A stretch of 64,000 bases of DNA, from contig NW_020194620.1 of assembly GCF_002865645.1 (NCBI RefSeq), positions 131,353-195,352 of the forward strand, given 5' to 3'. This stretch comes from Hyaloscypha bicolor E. Lineage: Eukaryota > Ascomycota > Leotiomycetes > Helotiales > Hyaloscyphaceae. The notes under the pieces were generated by a model, which was not told the DNA's origin, made no database searches, and saw only the letters and a program-made list of their open reading frames with translations. Positions 1-10,471 of the stretch are shown here, piece after piece. Both the position numbers and the translations under genes were made by a program. Within the stretch, counting starts at the first letter, position 1; each line of letters opens with the position of its first letter.

Positions 1-2
1 CA

Positions 3-788
3 CCATACTCACGTCGACAAGAGTCTCTGGCCTCATACAGCGAAAGTTGGTTCTACTACTTAACCGAGATTGCACTTCGTCGTATTGGAAACCGTATTTT
101 GAACACCTTTTTCAAAGAAGATTCCTCCTCGTGGTTGAATGTTCCAATTCCTGCCATAATCAATGTCGCAAAGAAGTTTGAAAATGAAATAAAGCAGAGG
201 TATGAAATGCATCGAGAATTCTGATCATTTCAAGGTAGTTTGGCTGAAGATCTTTGTAGGGTAGACAGATTGCCAGATTCTCTTCGATATGACCAACAAA
301 ACCTCAGGATCCGTCCCGAAGGAGAACTCCCCCACGTTATCCGGGCGAGAGTTGTTGAGATTCGGTCCTGGATCTGTCGGCCGTTCCTATTCTATGCTGT
401 ACATCAACCGGCAGATGATCCCAATCAGATATTGATTCGAGGTTTCGTACAAGATTCTCTTGAATTATCCTTTTGTGTCATAGAGAGCGTTGCGCACCGG
501 CACCGACACCATGGGACTTGGTATGCTCTTCGCAGCGGTAAGCCATATCGTGAGAATTAGATACAAATGGAGAATGTCTAACAATTAATTGTCTTAGGGA
601 CATCTGCGGCGTTTCGAATCATTGCCGCAGTCAAATGTGGCCATTTAGATGTTCCTCTGGGGTGGAAACAGCTGATTCTCAAACACATCTCGACCCTGAA
701 GTACTGGGAAATGGAGTCACTGGACTTTGCGAAAGCCAGAGTCATCTTGGAAGAACTACTGACAGAAGTGGGAGTGGGTTCAGCGTAA
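3..788 (+). CDS. C-terminal part of a fungal Zn2Cys6-type transcription factor (5' partial)
   Basis: The window opens inside this gene. Proposed exons are 3-199, 239-537 and 598-788, giving 228 residues. The reading contains family-typical segments of the C-terminal regulatory region of fungal binuclear-cluster regulators: ESWFYYLTEIALRRIGNRIL near the start, RPFLFYAVH and HRHRHHGTWYALRSG in the middle, and LKYWEMESLDFAKARVILEELL at the end, quoted in part. The zinc cluster and N-terminal half lie outside the window. The intron 538-597 (gtaagc...cttag) is clear because it restores the frame. The first intron (200-238, 39 nt, gtatga...ggtag) is inferred. Without it the frame, though continuous, is interrupted by TGA at 222-224. 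A CTGAT branch-like site lies inside it. If the intron is not real, the gene carries a nonsense codon. The family is fairly sure; DNA targets cannot be told. The beta-glucosidase gene follows 279 bp downstream on the same strand. Confidence 0.7.
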
Positions 789-1066
789 ACTCATCCCCCC
801 GGCCGCGGAATTGTGGATCGTAGATCTGCGAATTCTGGCAGCCGGTGGGGCAGACTCAGGCTTTCATTGGCGATTTCCCGAGAAGATGGAGCCCCGCGGA
901 ATACCGGACCTCCACCACCTTAGCGTTTGCCCTTTGGTTAAACTTCCGTGACACGCCTGCCAAGCTGTTCAATGAATTTTCTGGTAGAACCATTTACTAG
1001 GATATCAGGATCTTATTTTCAATGTTCATTGCAGTTTGAACGCTACTAAAAAAGTAAAGAAAGAAA
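789..1066 (+). promoter_or_regulatory. Intergenic 3'/5' flank before the beta-glucosidase gene
   Basis: A 278 bp spacer between the regulator stop and the beta-glucosidase ATG. It must carry both the terminator of one gene and the core promoter of the next. It is GC-rich in its first half (cccccggccgcgg near 796) and AT-richer just before the ATG. No binding site can be assigned with confidence. Confidence 0.35.
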
Positions 1067-3843
1067 ATGGCCTCTCTCGACGTTGAGGACATTCTGTCGA
1101 AACTGACGACGAGGGAAAAAGTAGAACTTTTATCAGGTCAATGATATTACCTCTGCTCTTGACCACATATCTAAACGGTGTCAGGTGTCGACTTCTGGCA
1201 TACGAAATCATTTCCACAGTATGGAGTGCCATCATTACGATTATCTGATGGACCAAATGGTGTTCGAGGCCAACGGAACTTCTGTGGGACACCCGGGGCA
1301 GTAAGTCAGTATCCTCGTTCCCTGCGACTCTATACTGACCGAGATAAAGGTACTGCCTTGTGGGACGGGCCTTGGGGCACTCTGGGATCAGGACCTGCTC
1401 TTCAGAGCTGGCAAGTTAATGAGCGACGAAGCAAAAGCTAAAGGAGCCCACGTGATCCTTGGTCCATGTATCAACATGCAACGAGGACCGCTAGGTGGTC
1501 GCGGCTTCGAATCGATATCAGAAGATCCAGTTCTCGCTGGTCTTGCAGCTGCCGCTTTGACTTCGGGGTTGCAGAGTGAGGGCGTTGCGGGATGTATTAA
1601 GCATTTTGTTTGTAATGACCAGGAACACCAGCGATCACTCTACGATGCGCAACTCACGCAGCGAGCTTTGCGTGAAATTTATTTGCTTCCTTTCCAGATT
1701 GTTGCAAGGGATGCGAATCCCAAGATGTTCATGACTTCGTATAACAAGGTTAATGGTACGCACGCGAGCGAGAGCAAGGGGCTTTTGCAAGATGTTCTTA
1801 GGGATGAGTGGAAATGGGACGGGGTTATCGTCAGTGACTGGTATGGGCGCCTTCACGAGCTTTTGATATATTCTCCCTTCCCCTGTATCTAACGTAAACA
1901 AAGGTTTGGCACGTACTCGACATCCGAAGCAATCAACACAGGTCTAGACCTAGAAATGCCTGGACCCACACGATTCAGAGGCAACGCATTGGGTCATGCA
2001 ATCTCAAGCGGCAAGATCTCCCTTGACGCTTTAGACGAGCGTGCGAGGGCAATGTTGAAGCTCGTCGATCGCTGCGCCCCATCGGGGATCAAGGAGAGAG
2101 GCGAAGAGATTGAACTTAACACCCCTGAAACCAGCGCTCTCCTCCGTAAACTTGCAAGCGACAGCATCGTCCTATTGAAGAATAACAATCAACTTCTACC
2201 ACTATCGAAAAACAAGCCAGTAGGTTCATTTCCAGCACTGAGACATCACGACCAGAGAACTAATTGGAATAGACCGTGGTCATTGGACCCAACGCCAAAG
2301 TATCGACCTTTTGTGGGGGCGGGTCATCTGCTCTGGAGCCATATTACGCAGTTACTCCATTCGATGGGATTGTCTCGAAACTAGGCTGTTCGGACCTCAA
2401 GTACACAGTCGGCGCCTACTCCCACAAAGAGCTCCCCCTCCTCGGTAACATGCTTAAAAGCTTAGAAGGAAAGCCCGGTGTCTCCTTTAGCGCCTACCTC
2501 GACCCCCCTTCCACCCCCTCTCGAAAGCGTGTGGATTACAAAATCGTAAGGAAGACGGACATGTTTCTCTTCGATTACCTTTGCCCGCAAGACACAACTG
2601 GACTTTGGTATGCGGACATTGAGGGATTTATGACGCCTGAGATGGACGGCGAGTTTGAGTTTGGCCTGTGTGTTTATGGGACGGGGAGACTGTTTGTTGA
2701 TGGGATTTTGGTGGTTGATAATGCGACGGAACAGAGGCAAGGAACGGTATTCTTTGGGTGTGGGACGGTGGAAGAGATTGGGGTTGTCCAAGTTAAGAAG
2801 AATCAGACCTATCACGTTAAAGTTGAGTTTGGGAGTGCAGCAACGAATACACTTGGTACTGGTGGCGTTGTACGATTTGGTGGCGGCGGCGTTCGTCTTG
2901 GTGGTGCTTTAAAAATCGACCCGATGGAGGAGATCGAGAGGGCGGTTGCGTTGGCGAGGGATGCTGAGCAAGTCGTCATTTGCTGTGGATTGAATGTGAG
3001 TCCCTGCAATCTTGAATCAACACCTCCGTAGTACTGAAATATTTGCAGGCGGATTGGGAAGGAGAAGGGAACGATCGTCAGGACATGTCCCTCCCTGGCC
3101 ATCTCGATACTTTGATCTTGAGAGTTGCGAAATGAAACCCAAACACGGTTGTTGTCTTACAAGCCGGCAGCCCAATCGAGATGCCATGGATCCAAGACGT
3201 CCCTGCAGTCCTCCAAGCCTGGTATGGCGGCAACGAATGCGGCAACGCCATCGCAGATATTCTTTTCGGCGATATCAACCCCAGCGGGAAACTACCTCTG
3301 ACGTTCCCTAAGCGCCTCAAGGATAACCCTACTTATCTGCACTACAAGAGTGAGCGAGGGCGGACCTTGTATGGCGAAGATATCTACATTGGATACCGCT
3401 ACTACGAAGCTCTAGAACTCGATGTTCTCTTCCCCTTTGGCCATGGGCTTAGCTACACCACATTCGCGCTCTCCGACCTCCGCGTCTCCAAAGACGACAA
3501 AACAGGCATCTCGAAAATCTCCTGCTTAGTTACGAATACAGGAACCGTTGCAGGCGCAGAAGTGGTACAACTGTATATTGCGCAACGAAACCCATCGATC
3601 CGCAGGCCCGAGAAAGAATTAAAGGGGTTTAGCAAAGTGTTTTTGGAGCCGGGTGTGAAGAAAGAGGTTAGTATTAATATGGAAATTAAGTATACGGTGA
3701 GCTTTTGGGATGAGGCCAAGAATAGGTGGGTTGTGGAGAGGGATACGTATGAGGTGCTTGTTGGGAGTACGAGTGCATTAGGTGGTGATGCTCTGAGAGG
3801 GAGCTTTGAGATAGATAGAACGTGGTGGTGGAATGGTTTGTGA
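1067..3843 (+). CDS. GH3 beta-glucosidase with PA14 insert, interrupted by an in-frame TGA
   Basis: Family GH3 enzymes hydrolyse terminal beta-D-glucosides. Six exons fit: 1067-1136, 1185-1300, 1350-1840, 1904-2219, 2273-2995 and 3049-3843. Together they encode 836 codons, the usual length of fungal PA14-containing beta-glucosidases. Visible parts are LRLSDGPNGVRG and GPCINMQRGPLGGRGFE in the N-terminal barrel, the nucleophile motif SDW (Asp about residue 225), and a PA14 insert at about 400-548. The acid/base region WEGEGNDR (Glu 576/578) and a C-terminal fibronectin-III-like domain after residue 700 follow. There is no signal peptide, so the enzyme would be intracellular. Codon 601 (3133-3135) is TGA where relatives have a sense codon before NPNTVVVLQ. 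The downstream 235 codons remain fully open and conserved. No splice pair removes the TGA without deleting conserved residues. It may be a recent pseudogene, a readthrough site or a sequence error. Confidence 0.88.
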
Positions 3844-4714
3844 CATCTAGGGCATTGGAAGGATTTATTTGTTCATCTTGCCTGCGAGATTGTATATAGT
3901 TTCGACAAGACAAGAAAGGCCTCAAAATTGTACCAGGAACTGGCTTGTATGGCTGGGATTCAGTTCCACTCAGGGCCCCAAAGATATAAATCATTGATTT
4001 CGACTACCACGAAGCCCTCACGAACTAACTCAGCACAGTCGCCTGTATTCGGAACTTCAAATGCTTGCACGACCCTCCCGTCGTACTATCTACAGGTTAG
4101 GCTACACGGGAGCGCAGGTAGAGATGGTTTGGAGTAGGGGCCTTCCTAGAAGGGATATTCTGCAGAGCGAAAGAGTTGTCTGGTGAATGTGCAAGTGATG
4201 GAAGTGTAGTTGGGCAGGTCAATGCGTCACTGGTGGCAGGGGAAAGGGTTTGCTTAAGAGTAAGAGTATGAGGAATGCGCTAGGAAAGAAATGAAACTCG
4301 GGATCCTCTGTTGAGGATCAGGGCAACCAAGCTGTAGTCAAGTACTACGACTATTATAACTTCAATTCGCTCGGTTCTGGGTGCGCAGAGAGGAACTATA
4401 GATCCAGAGTGAAATTGCCGTTTCCGCGGGCTCAACAAGGCCATTGATGCCTATTCCGTCTTCTTTTGTTCGATGTCAAGTTCAAGAACCCAAGTCCAAC
4501 ACCGCATGCAGCAGAACAAAGAGCACACAACCTTTTCTTTCTTGCAATGAGCTTTCCTCCCATGACTCTCACCAATACCTTGTGTCCCAGTTCTGCACGA
4601 CTTCAATTCAACGAGGAAAAAGAACCATAGAACAGGACGCCCGCCAGCTCTTCTAGAGGTCGCCATTTCATGCAATTACACTCCAGGGATATTTTAATAA
4701 ATTAGGGAGCCAAA
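3844..4714. other. Intergenic region, no gene seen
   Basis: 871 bp of mixed composition between the beta-glucosidase stop and the next ATG. Short open frames on both strands (for example 4444-4656) lack splice support, domain features and biased codon use. The first part is presumably the 3' UTR, the last few hundred bases the promoter of the downstream gene. Confidence 0.5.
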
Positions 4715-5404
4715 ATGCCTCATGTAGGAAAGGGTACATGGCACCATTGCCCTGGATTGGACGGAAGGGTCGACGGATATCCCGCCGCCTGCAGAATTGG
4801 ACCTCAAAATTTCTGTATCACCCACAACAGAACCTGTCCCAAACATCCGGACTGGTTTTTTACCATGAACAGAAAATGCCTACTTTGCCTTAACGCAGAA
4901 GCTGCCGAAGAAAGGTAGGATCTCTCGTGTGCGTTGTCCCTTTCTATTCTAATATCTTCTAGGAGAGAGAAACAGAGAAGGAAGACTCATGACGGTGAAG
5001 AGCCAGAAGAAGAGACAGAATACACGACTGAGATACGGACGGAAATCGTTAAAGGCAAGCGCAGGAAGGTTGAGGTTAAAGCGCCCAAGAACCCAGTTAA
5101 GAAGGCCACCCCGAATATGATCAAAAAGAAAGACAAATTAAAGGAGCAGAGGAGGGCGAAGAGGATCGATGTCCTGGCGAGCAAGCTACCCGATCTGGAT
5201 ATGGCTGAGAATCCATTGAACGACACCACGGGGAATCCTCTGCCGATGCCGACATATCAGCAGCTGGTTGAGACAGCTACGGAAATGGTGGATAATATTC
5301 CCTGGAAGGATCTCCGTCCTATTCTTGCTGATGAAGGTGTCTCTGAAAACTCATTACCTCCAATTTCACCCGATCTATCACTGAATAAAGCAGGTAAATC
5401 GTGA
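4715..5404 (+). CDS. Small Cys/His-rich fungal protein of unknown function
   Basis: Two exons, 4715-4914 and 4963-5404, joined over a 48 bp GT-AG intron (gtagga...ttctag), encode 213 residues. The first 65 residues hold a dense Cys/His pattern: HHCPG, AACRIG, FCITHNRTCPKHP and MNRKCLLC, which looks like a zinc-binding module. The exon junction continues into a very basic and acidic, probably coiled, low-complexity segment (about 66-140, rich in K, R and E). A C-terminal region with PTYQQLVETATEMVDNIPW follows. The start has a good context (caaaATGcc) and no earlier in-frame ATG is plausible. The basic segment could act as a nuclear localisation signal; that is inference. I do not recognise a named family. 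A weakly similar fragment lies about 425 bp downstream. Confidence 0.75.
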
Positions 5405-6443
5405 CTGTCCGAGTGGTTGAATCAATTTTAACTAGATTGGCATGGGAGTTTGGGGAAGATCATGTAACCTTGTAGGGGGGTGTGACCAAGAGTTGGTTCA
5501 TGTATAGATGTTGAAGTAGAATGAAGCCATGCAATCAGGAATCTGAGCATCACTCACTCTTAATCTGACAGTGATTGGCTGTGTTATTGTCCGAGTCACG
5601 GGAGTCCAGATTCCCCATCACAATTGGGTTCTTGCTTCCGGGGTTGGAACAAAGGGAGTTTTTACGATGGACTCGAGATGCGTCTTTTAAATAGTGTATG
5701 CTTGTGGTGGAGCGCGTAGGATCAAAACAATGAAAACATAACACCTCGTAGTTGACGATTGCTAGCTTTTCAACCGTGACAAGTGGGACCGAGTTTCTAA
5801 TAACAGAAGACTTCGAATCAGACTAGACATGCCTTTCGCCAACAACGAGGAGGAGCATCATTGCCCAAGGATACCGGGAGCATCAGGCGGAAGCAAATCA
5901 GACGAGCTCTTCGGAAACCGTCGATTTAATAAAAAGCCTGGATACTGCATTAGACATTTCTAGACCGTTCAATGTGAAAGATGACCTCGTCCACCTGAGG
6001 ATTCTAGCGGCACCGCCTAGTGCTCCTTCTAACAAATACTAAATTCCAATTGCGACTTCAATCTGGTTCTGGCACTGGCCGCAGTGTCCAATTGTCCATT
6101 GAGGCTTCAAGTAATGCTTTCCCCAGGTTCATCAAACACGCTTAATCATCAACAGAATGTTCCCAATACGCGTAAAAACAATGAAATTTAGTAAAAAATG
6201 CATCAATGAATCAAATCTATCATTTTTAATGAAAAGCTTGCAACTTTACATAGCCCGCGAATCTTGAAAGGAAGGAAGGAAGAAAGAAAGACGGATGCGG
6301 AGGTCGAGGATTTAAGGTTTTGAAATCTGACGCCTCACAATCGAGGCAGCCACATTTCACTGAGCCCGCTCCTGACGACGACCCCACCATCTCCAACTTC
6401 CACCTCCCCTCCACGAAAACAACAACCTCTCCAAATCGCAATC
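5405..6443. other. Intergenic region before ARPC3
   Basis: About 1 kb with no convincing gene apart from the small Cys-rich frame at 5829. The last 120 bases are pyrimidine- and CA-rich (cctccccct, ccacgaaaacaacaacctctcc), typical of a fungal 5' UTR and core promoter. Confidence 0.4.
5829..5963 (+). pseudogene. Possible small ORF or broken relative of the upstream Cys/His protein
   Basis: A 44-codon frame begins at ATG 5829 and stops at TAG 5961. It reads HHCPRIPGASGG early and KPGYCIRHF at its end, recalling the order HHCPG...FCITH of the gene at 4715. Translation past the stop continues with TVQCER before a second stop, as if a longer Cys-rich module had been broken. The match is short and was judged by eye. 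It may equally be a chance ORF in intergenic DNA. Confidence 0.25.
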
Positions 6444-7322
6444 ATGCCGGTACGTCCTTCCCATCCCCTCCCCCTCTCCCTTTCTCACCAACCCATGCTT
6501 CCCCCAACACCCATCTCCTCCAAGCAATCTGACAAGACACAACAGGCATACAACTCCATCTTCAACCAGGACTCCTCCTCCACCACCTCGCAAGTAATCG
6601 GCAACTTCCCGCTCCTGCCCCTCCGAACCCGCGTCCGTGGCCCCGCCTACACTTTACCCCTCGACGCCTCCTTACCCGCGCACCTCAGTCCGGAGCCGGA
6701 TAGTGAGAGCTACGATGCGCTGGACGAGGTGCTGAGTCTGTTCCGGGCGAACACATTTTTCCGCAACTTTGAGATCCAGGGCCCGGCGGATCGGCTGATG
6801 ATTTATGGGATACTATGGGTTAGCGAGTGCCTGGGGAAGATTAGGCCTAGTATGAGTGGGAGGTACGCTGTGTTGATTTTTCTTTTGGGATGGGGCTTGA
6901 TGGGATGGGATTGAGAGAATGGGTGAGTGTTTGTTTGCAGGGCACTTGCTGACGGCGATGGGAACAGAGAGGCACAGAAAGAAGTCCAGAATATAGCGCT
7001 AGACAACAATTTCGCGATTCCAGGCGATCCGGGATTTCCTCTGAACCAGGTATTTCCCCCTTTCCCCTCCTCCCTTTTCTCTGCCTACTTCACTTCTTCC
7101 CTTCCCACTTCATCTCTTTGGTTGGGGGCAGACTGACGCCCGCAGATGTTTAACCCCCCCACCAATCGTCAAGAAGCCGAAATCCTGCGACAGTACCTTG
7201 CACAAGTACGCCAAGAGCTCGCGAGCAGGCTGCTAGCGAGGATATACGAGGATGGCACGGATAAGCCAAGTAAATGGTGGCTAAGCTTTGCGAAGAGGAA
7301 GTTTATGGGGAAGAGCTTGTGA
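6444..7322 (+). CDS. ARPC3: Arp2/3 complex subunit 3 (p21-Arc family)
   Basis: ARPC3 is a structural subunit of the seven-member Arp2/3 complex, which nucleates branched actin filaments at endocytic patches and hyphal tips. Four exons fit: 6444-6449 (only ATG CCG), 6546-6862, 6941-7049 and 7146-7322, giving 202 residues. The protein starts MPAYNSIFNQD and continues with GNFPLLPLRTRVRGPA, then LFRANTFFRNFEIQGPADR, then IYGILWVSECL. The C-terminus has NNFAIPGDPGFPLNQMF and PSKWWLSFAKRKFMGKSL. All of these are hallmarks of the family. The tiny first exon followed by a 96 bp intron decides the start, because only the spliced form begins MPAY. The length is slightly above the roughly 175-190 residues usual for the family. 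It converges with TRM6, with 259 bp between the stops. Confidence 0.95.
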
Positions 7323-7581
7323 GGATAGGAACAAAGCGAGGATGGAAAAGAAGACTGAGCGATTGGAGGGGCAATGGGAGATGGAAGAATGTTAGGAAAG
7401 AGCATATGGCGTGACGAGGGGATTAAAGCTGGCCGGGAGCATGTGTGTGTTCACCTGCTCTATATCTGGCGCAGAGAAAAGCGGATAGATTTCACAAACT
7501 CAAAACACACAATTCGATTCCAGGCTCGTGGAGCGAAATTCAGCTTATGCATCATGGTTGGATTCTTCACAGCACGCAAAG
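7323..7581. terminator. Convergent 3' flanks of ARPC3 and TRM6
   Basis: 259 bp between two opposing stop codons. It must contain both polyadenylation regions. No distinctive element was recognised. Confidence 0.4.
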
Positions 7582-9474
7582 CTACGGCTCAGCCATCTCC
7601 ACCTCTCTACTTTCAGCATTCTCTGGGGCGGCTCTCATTTGCACCCTTTCTTCTTCCGTGACCGCTGCGTTCGAAGCTTCGACTCCCTTCTCAGCGGCCG
7701 CATCCATACTCTGCTCCAACTTGATCTTCTTCGGCGGACTTCCCGCCTCTACCTCTCCATCTTCCGCATCTTCAGCTGCCTTCTCTTTCTCCTTTCCTGG
7801 CGTCTCAGCACTCTTCCCCTCCTTCCTCCTGACAAATTTCCCCCTAGCCTCCACCCTCCCCTCTGCCGGTATAACCCTAACGGCTGTAAACAGATACCCC
7901 TCCGCGCCGCCCCTACCCGTCATAACAGGATGCGTGCGTCCCGGTAAAACCTGCCACTCTCTAACCCTCGCGCTTTGCACAGACGTGTTGATCACCAGCG
8001 TCGGATTTAATGGAAAATCTTCGTCTCCCGGCCAACTGTTTTGGGAAGAGAGGGGGAGGGAGGTGAATGATGCGGGAGGCGATTGGATGAATGCTGTTCG
8101 GCGGGAGGTGGAGTAGGCGTCTGAGAGCAGGACGAGAGGCTCGATTGTCGGGGAGTAGATTGCTATTGGGGCGCCGCCAGAGAGGAGGGGGATGGTGTGC
8201 CGTAGGACGGAGATGGGATCCATGTGTGAGGCCACTGCGAGGCCGGAGAAGCCGCCGGAGAGGGTGGATGATACGATGGAGGTGATGCGGTTGTGGCGGC
8301 GCAATTTGCGGTAGTATGTTCCCCGTTTTCCGGATTTGAAGGCTGAGAGGGTGGTTGGTGAGAGGGGTGTAACGGGGGTTGAGTAGGTGGGATCCGAAGA
8401 GGGAGAGAGGAGTTGGAGCCAGGAGAGGGGGTGCAAGTGTTTTGATAGCGGGTGGTGGGGAGAGGTGGATGTTGAAGTAGGGTCGTAGGAAAAGTATTTT
8501 AAGAGGCTGAGGTTTGGTTGTGTGTTGTTGTGGAGAAGAGTTATGGTGTTTGATGTTGCGAGGGGAATCTCGGCGTGGTGGTCGTTTTCCGAGGAGAGTT
8601 CTTCGGAGGAAGGGTATAAAATGCCCATTCTCTCCGCCAAAGCGGCGACGAGTAAACCACCTGTTTCGTCGACGACGAGCCAACGGCCCCCAAAAGGAGT
8701 GGTGTCGAGCGGTCGTGATTCGGAAAAGTGTGCGTTGGCCCAGCTTCCTATTAAACCGACCATCTCTTCGCGCATTTCTAGAATCTTACTAGCGTCTTTC
8801 TCTTCCATCATCCAGCGTGCTAACATTGGTACATCCAGTGGTAGGATTGTGAATCTTCGGAGATATTTCTTCGTTTTCAGAAGTTTGTACTTTGCCAGAC
8901 TGAATGCAGTTTTCTGCTCGATGCCGAGGTGACTCGCCACGAGTTTTGCAATCAGGTCTTTACCTGCTCCTGTGCCTTCTCGTTTTAGTTCTTCGATTTC
9001 TTCCATGGTCAAGGTTTGTCGTGCTGAATCATCGATTGTCTCGCGATTTGAGCGCATGATGACCTCTCCGTTCTCTCCCACCAGCTGGAATTCCACGCCA
9101 TCCCCACCAATTGTGATTTGATCTGCTCCACTTGATGGAGTTGCAGCTTGCTCTTCGGCGATGGTATCTGCGTGTAGTTCGGATGCAGGGACAATCCGCA
9201 AATCCGAGTCTTTTTGTCCTGGTTGGCGATCGAGCAATTCGTAGGTGAGGTTGTAAGGACGATGGACGATGAGGTTGGAGGAGAATGTGCCGTATTTTCC
9301 GAGGGTGACAATTCTAAAAGACGTCAGTGGAAGCTATGGAAGTAGCGATGGCAATGAACTGCTCACTCTGGTACTGGTAGACACTCACGTATTTGGCACT
9401 ATTTGCATGACCTTGAGGGAGTCTGATGGGAGTCGCAAGACCACCCAGGCATTGGGCTCGACGAGTGAGAGCAT
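7582..9474 (-). CDS. TRM6: tRNA (adenine-58-N1)-methyltransferase non-catalytic subunit TRM6/GCD10
   Basis: TRM6 (GCD10) pairs with the catalytic subunit TRM61 to form N1-methyladenosine at position 58 of tRNAs, including initiator tRNA-Met, in the nucleus. Exons are 9389-9474 and 7582-9313 on the minus strand, separated by a 75 bp intron (gtgagt...ttttag), giving 605 residues. The start reads MLSLVEPNAWVVLRLPSDS and exon 2 continues LGKYGTFSSNLIVHRPYNLT, as in the family. LKREGTGAGKDLIAKLV and TAFSLAKYKLLKTKKYLRRF lie in the N-terminal half, with GGFSGLAVASHMDP in the Rossmann-like C-terminal half. There is no SAM-binding GxGxG loop, consistent with the non-catalytic subunit. The last 100 residues are acidic, lysine-rich low complexity including PPKKIKLEQ, a plausible nuclear localisation signal. 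The gene converges with ARPC3 and diverges from the MINDY gene. Confidence 0.95.
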
Positions 9475-10471
9475 TGTCGATATCCAAAGAACCTGAATGA
9501 CGAGCTCGCAGTGCTGGATTTACATCAGACGGGACTGCATGTCAATTGAGTCGCAGGGTGATATGGCAGCATGTTATGGCAGCATGTTATGGCAGCATGT
9601 TGATGGTGTCGGTGTCGCAGCCTTGTTGTCTCTCGAACTTTTTTTTTTTCCTCCGTCGACATGGGCAAGAAAGTTCTCAGCCTTCTCGCCTTCTCGCCCT
9701 CTAGGCCGCCGTAGCTGCCAGGGTCGATCACGCCAAGCAGGATGCATGCAACGGGATGGCTGGAGGCAAGCCAGGAAGGGCGACGCGTAAGAAGCGACGT
9801 AGACAAGAAGCACAGCGCACAGCTCGATGCAGCAGCAGGCAAGTCAGCCAAAGCTGGCCATTGAGGAGGAGGAGCGGACAATTCTTGTGTTTAAAGAATA
9901 ACACTTGCAATTCCCTCGATTGGCGGAAACGTATCCTTCCATTCCTTTCGTCAAGTCTGCGCAACTCTGCCGCAACTCTGCCGCCACACTGCTGCCACAC
10001 TGCTGCTCTATTTCTATTTCGAGTCGTGTGGCTGGTGACCCGTAAACGACACAGTAGCGCGCGAGAAGCAATCAAGTTGACAGACCCCAGACCCAGACCC
10101 GAGGAGCGAGCGAGCACTTCATCGTTACGAGTCGAGGAACCTTAATGGAGTTGCCTGCCCTGCGCCGTGCGACCACCAGGCTTCTTTTCCTTTCGTCCCC
10201 AGAAGCGCTTCTCCTTTCTCATCAACAACGATATCACGACAAGGAGAACATCCACGCGAATTGTGTCCATTGGGTCTGGCAATGACCTCATACCCAGGCT
10301 CCCGTTATTGATACCCACCAGCCACCTCCGCGAGACGAGACGAGCAGGCCGGTTCCACCAGGAGCGCTCGAAAATCGATCTAGAGATCCGCAGGACGAGA
10401 AACTTCGAACTCAACGCCAAGGTCTGCCTTTCGAAGCAATTCACTCTTCAATTCCAGTTCCAAGTGTCGTC
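9475..10471. promoter_or_regulatory. Divergent promoter region between TRM6 and the MINDY gene
   Basis: 997 bp separate two divergent start codons, so this stretch should hold both promoters and 5' UTRs. It contains a perfect 13 bp triplicate at 9563-9601, a poly-T run at about 9640, and short imperfect repeats (ctgccgcaact, gccacactgct) at 9956-10007. Open frames here exist on both strands and lack family features, so I treat them as noncoding. Confidence 0.5.
9563..9601. repeat. 13 bp tandem triplicate in the divergent promoter
   Basis: The unit atggcagcatgtt occurs three times head to tail without a mismatch (9563-9575, 9576-9588, 9589-9601). It lies about 90 bp upstream of the TRM6 start codon. 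Confidence 0.95.

Noticed and set aside
3124..3170. An intron (gttgcg...caag) that would remove the TGA of the beta-glucosidase
   Set aside because: It would delete the conserved VAK-NPNTVVVLQ segment, and the donor and acceptor are poor.
7445..8683. Long open frames overlapping TRM6 (plus 7445-8116, minus 7961-8683)
   Set aside because: They are shadows of the TRM6 coding strand, with proline/arginine-rich translations and no family features.
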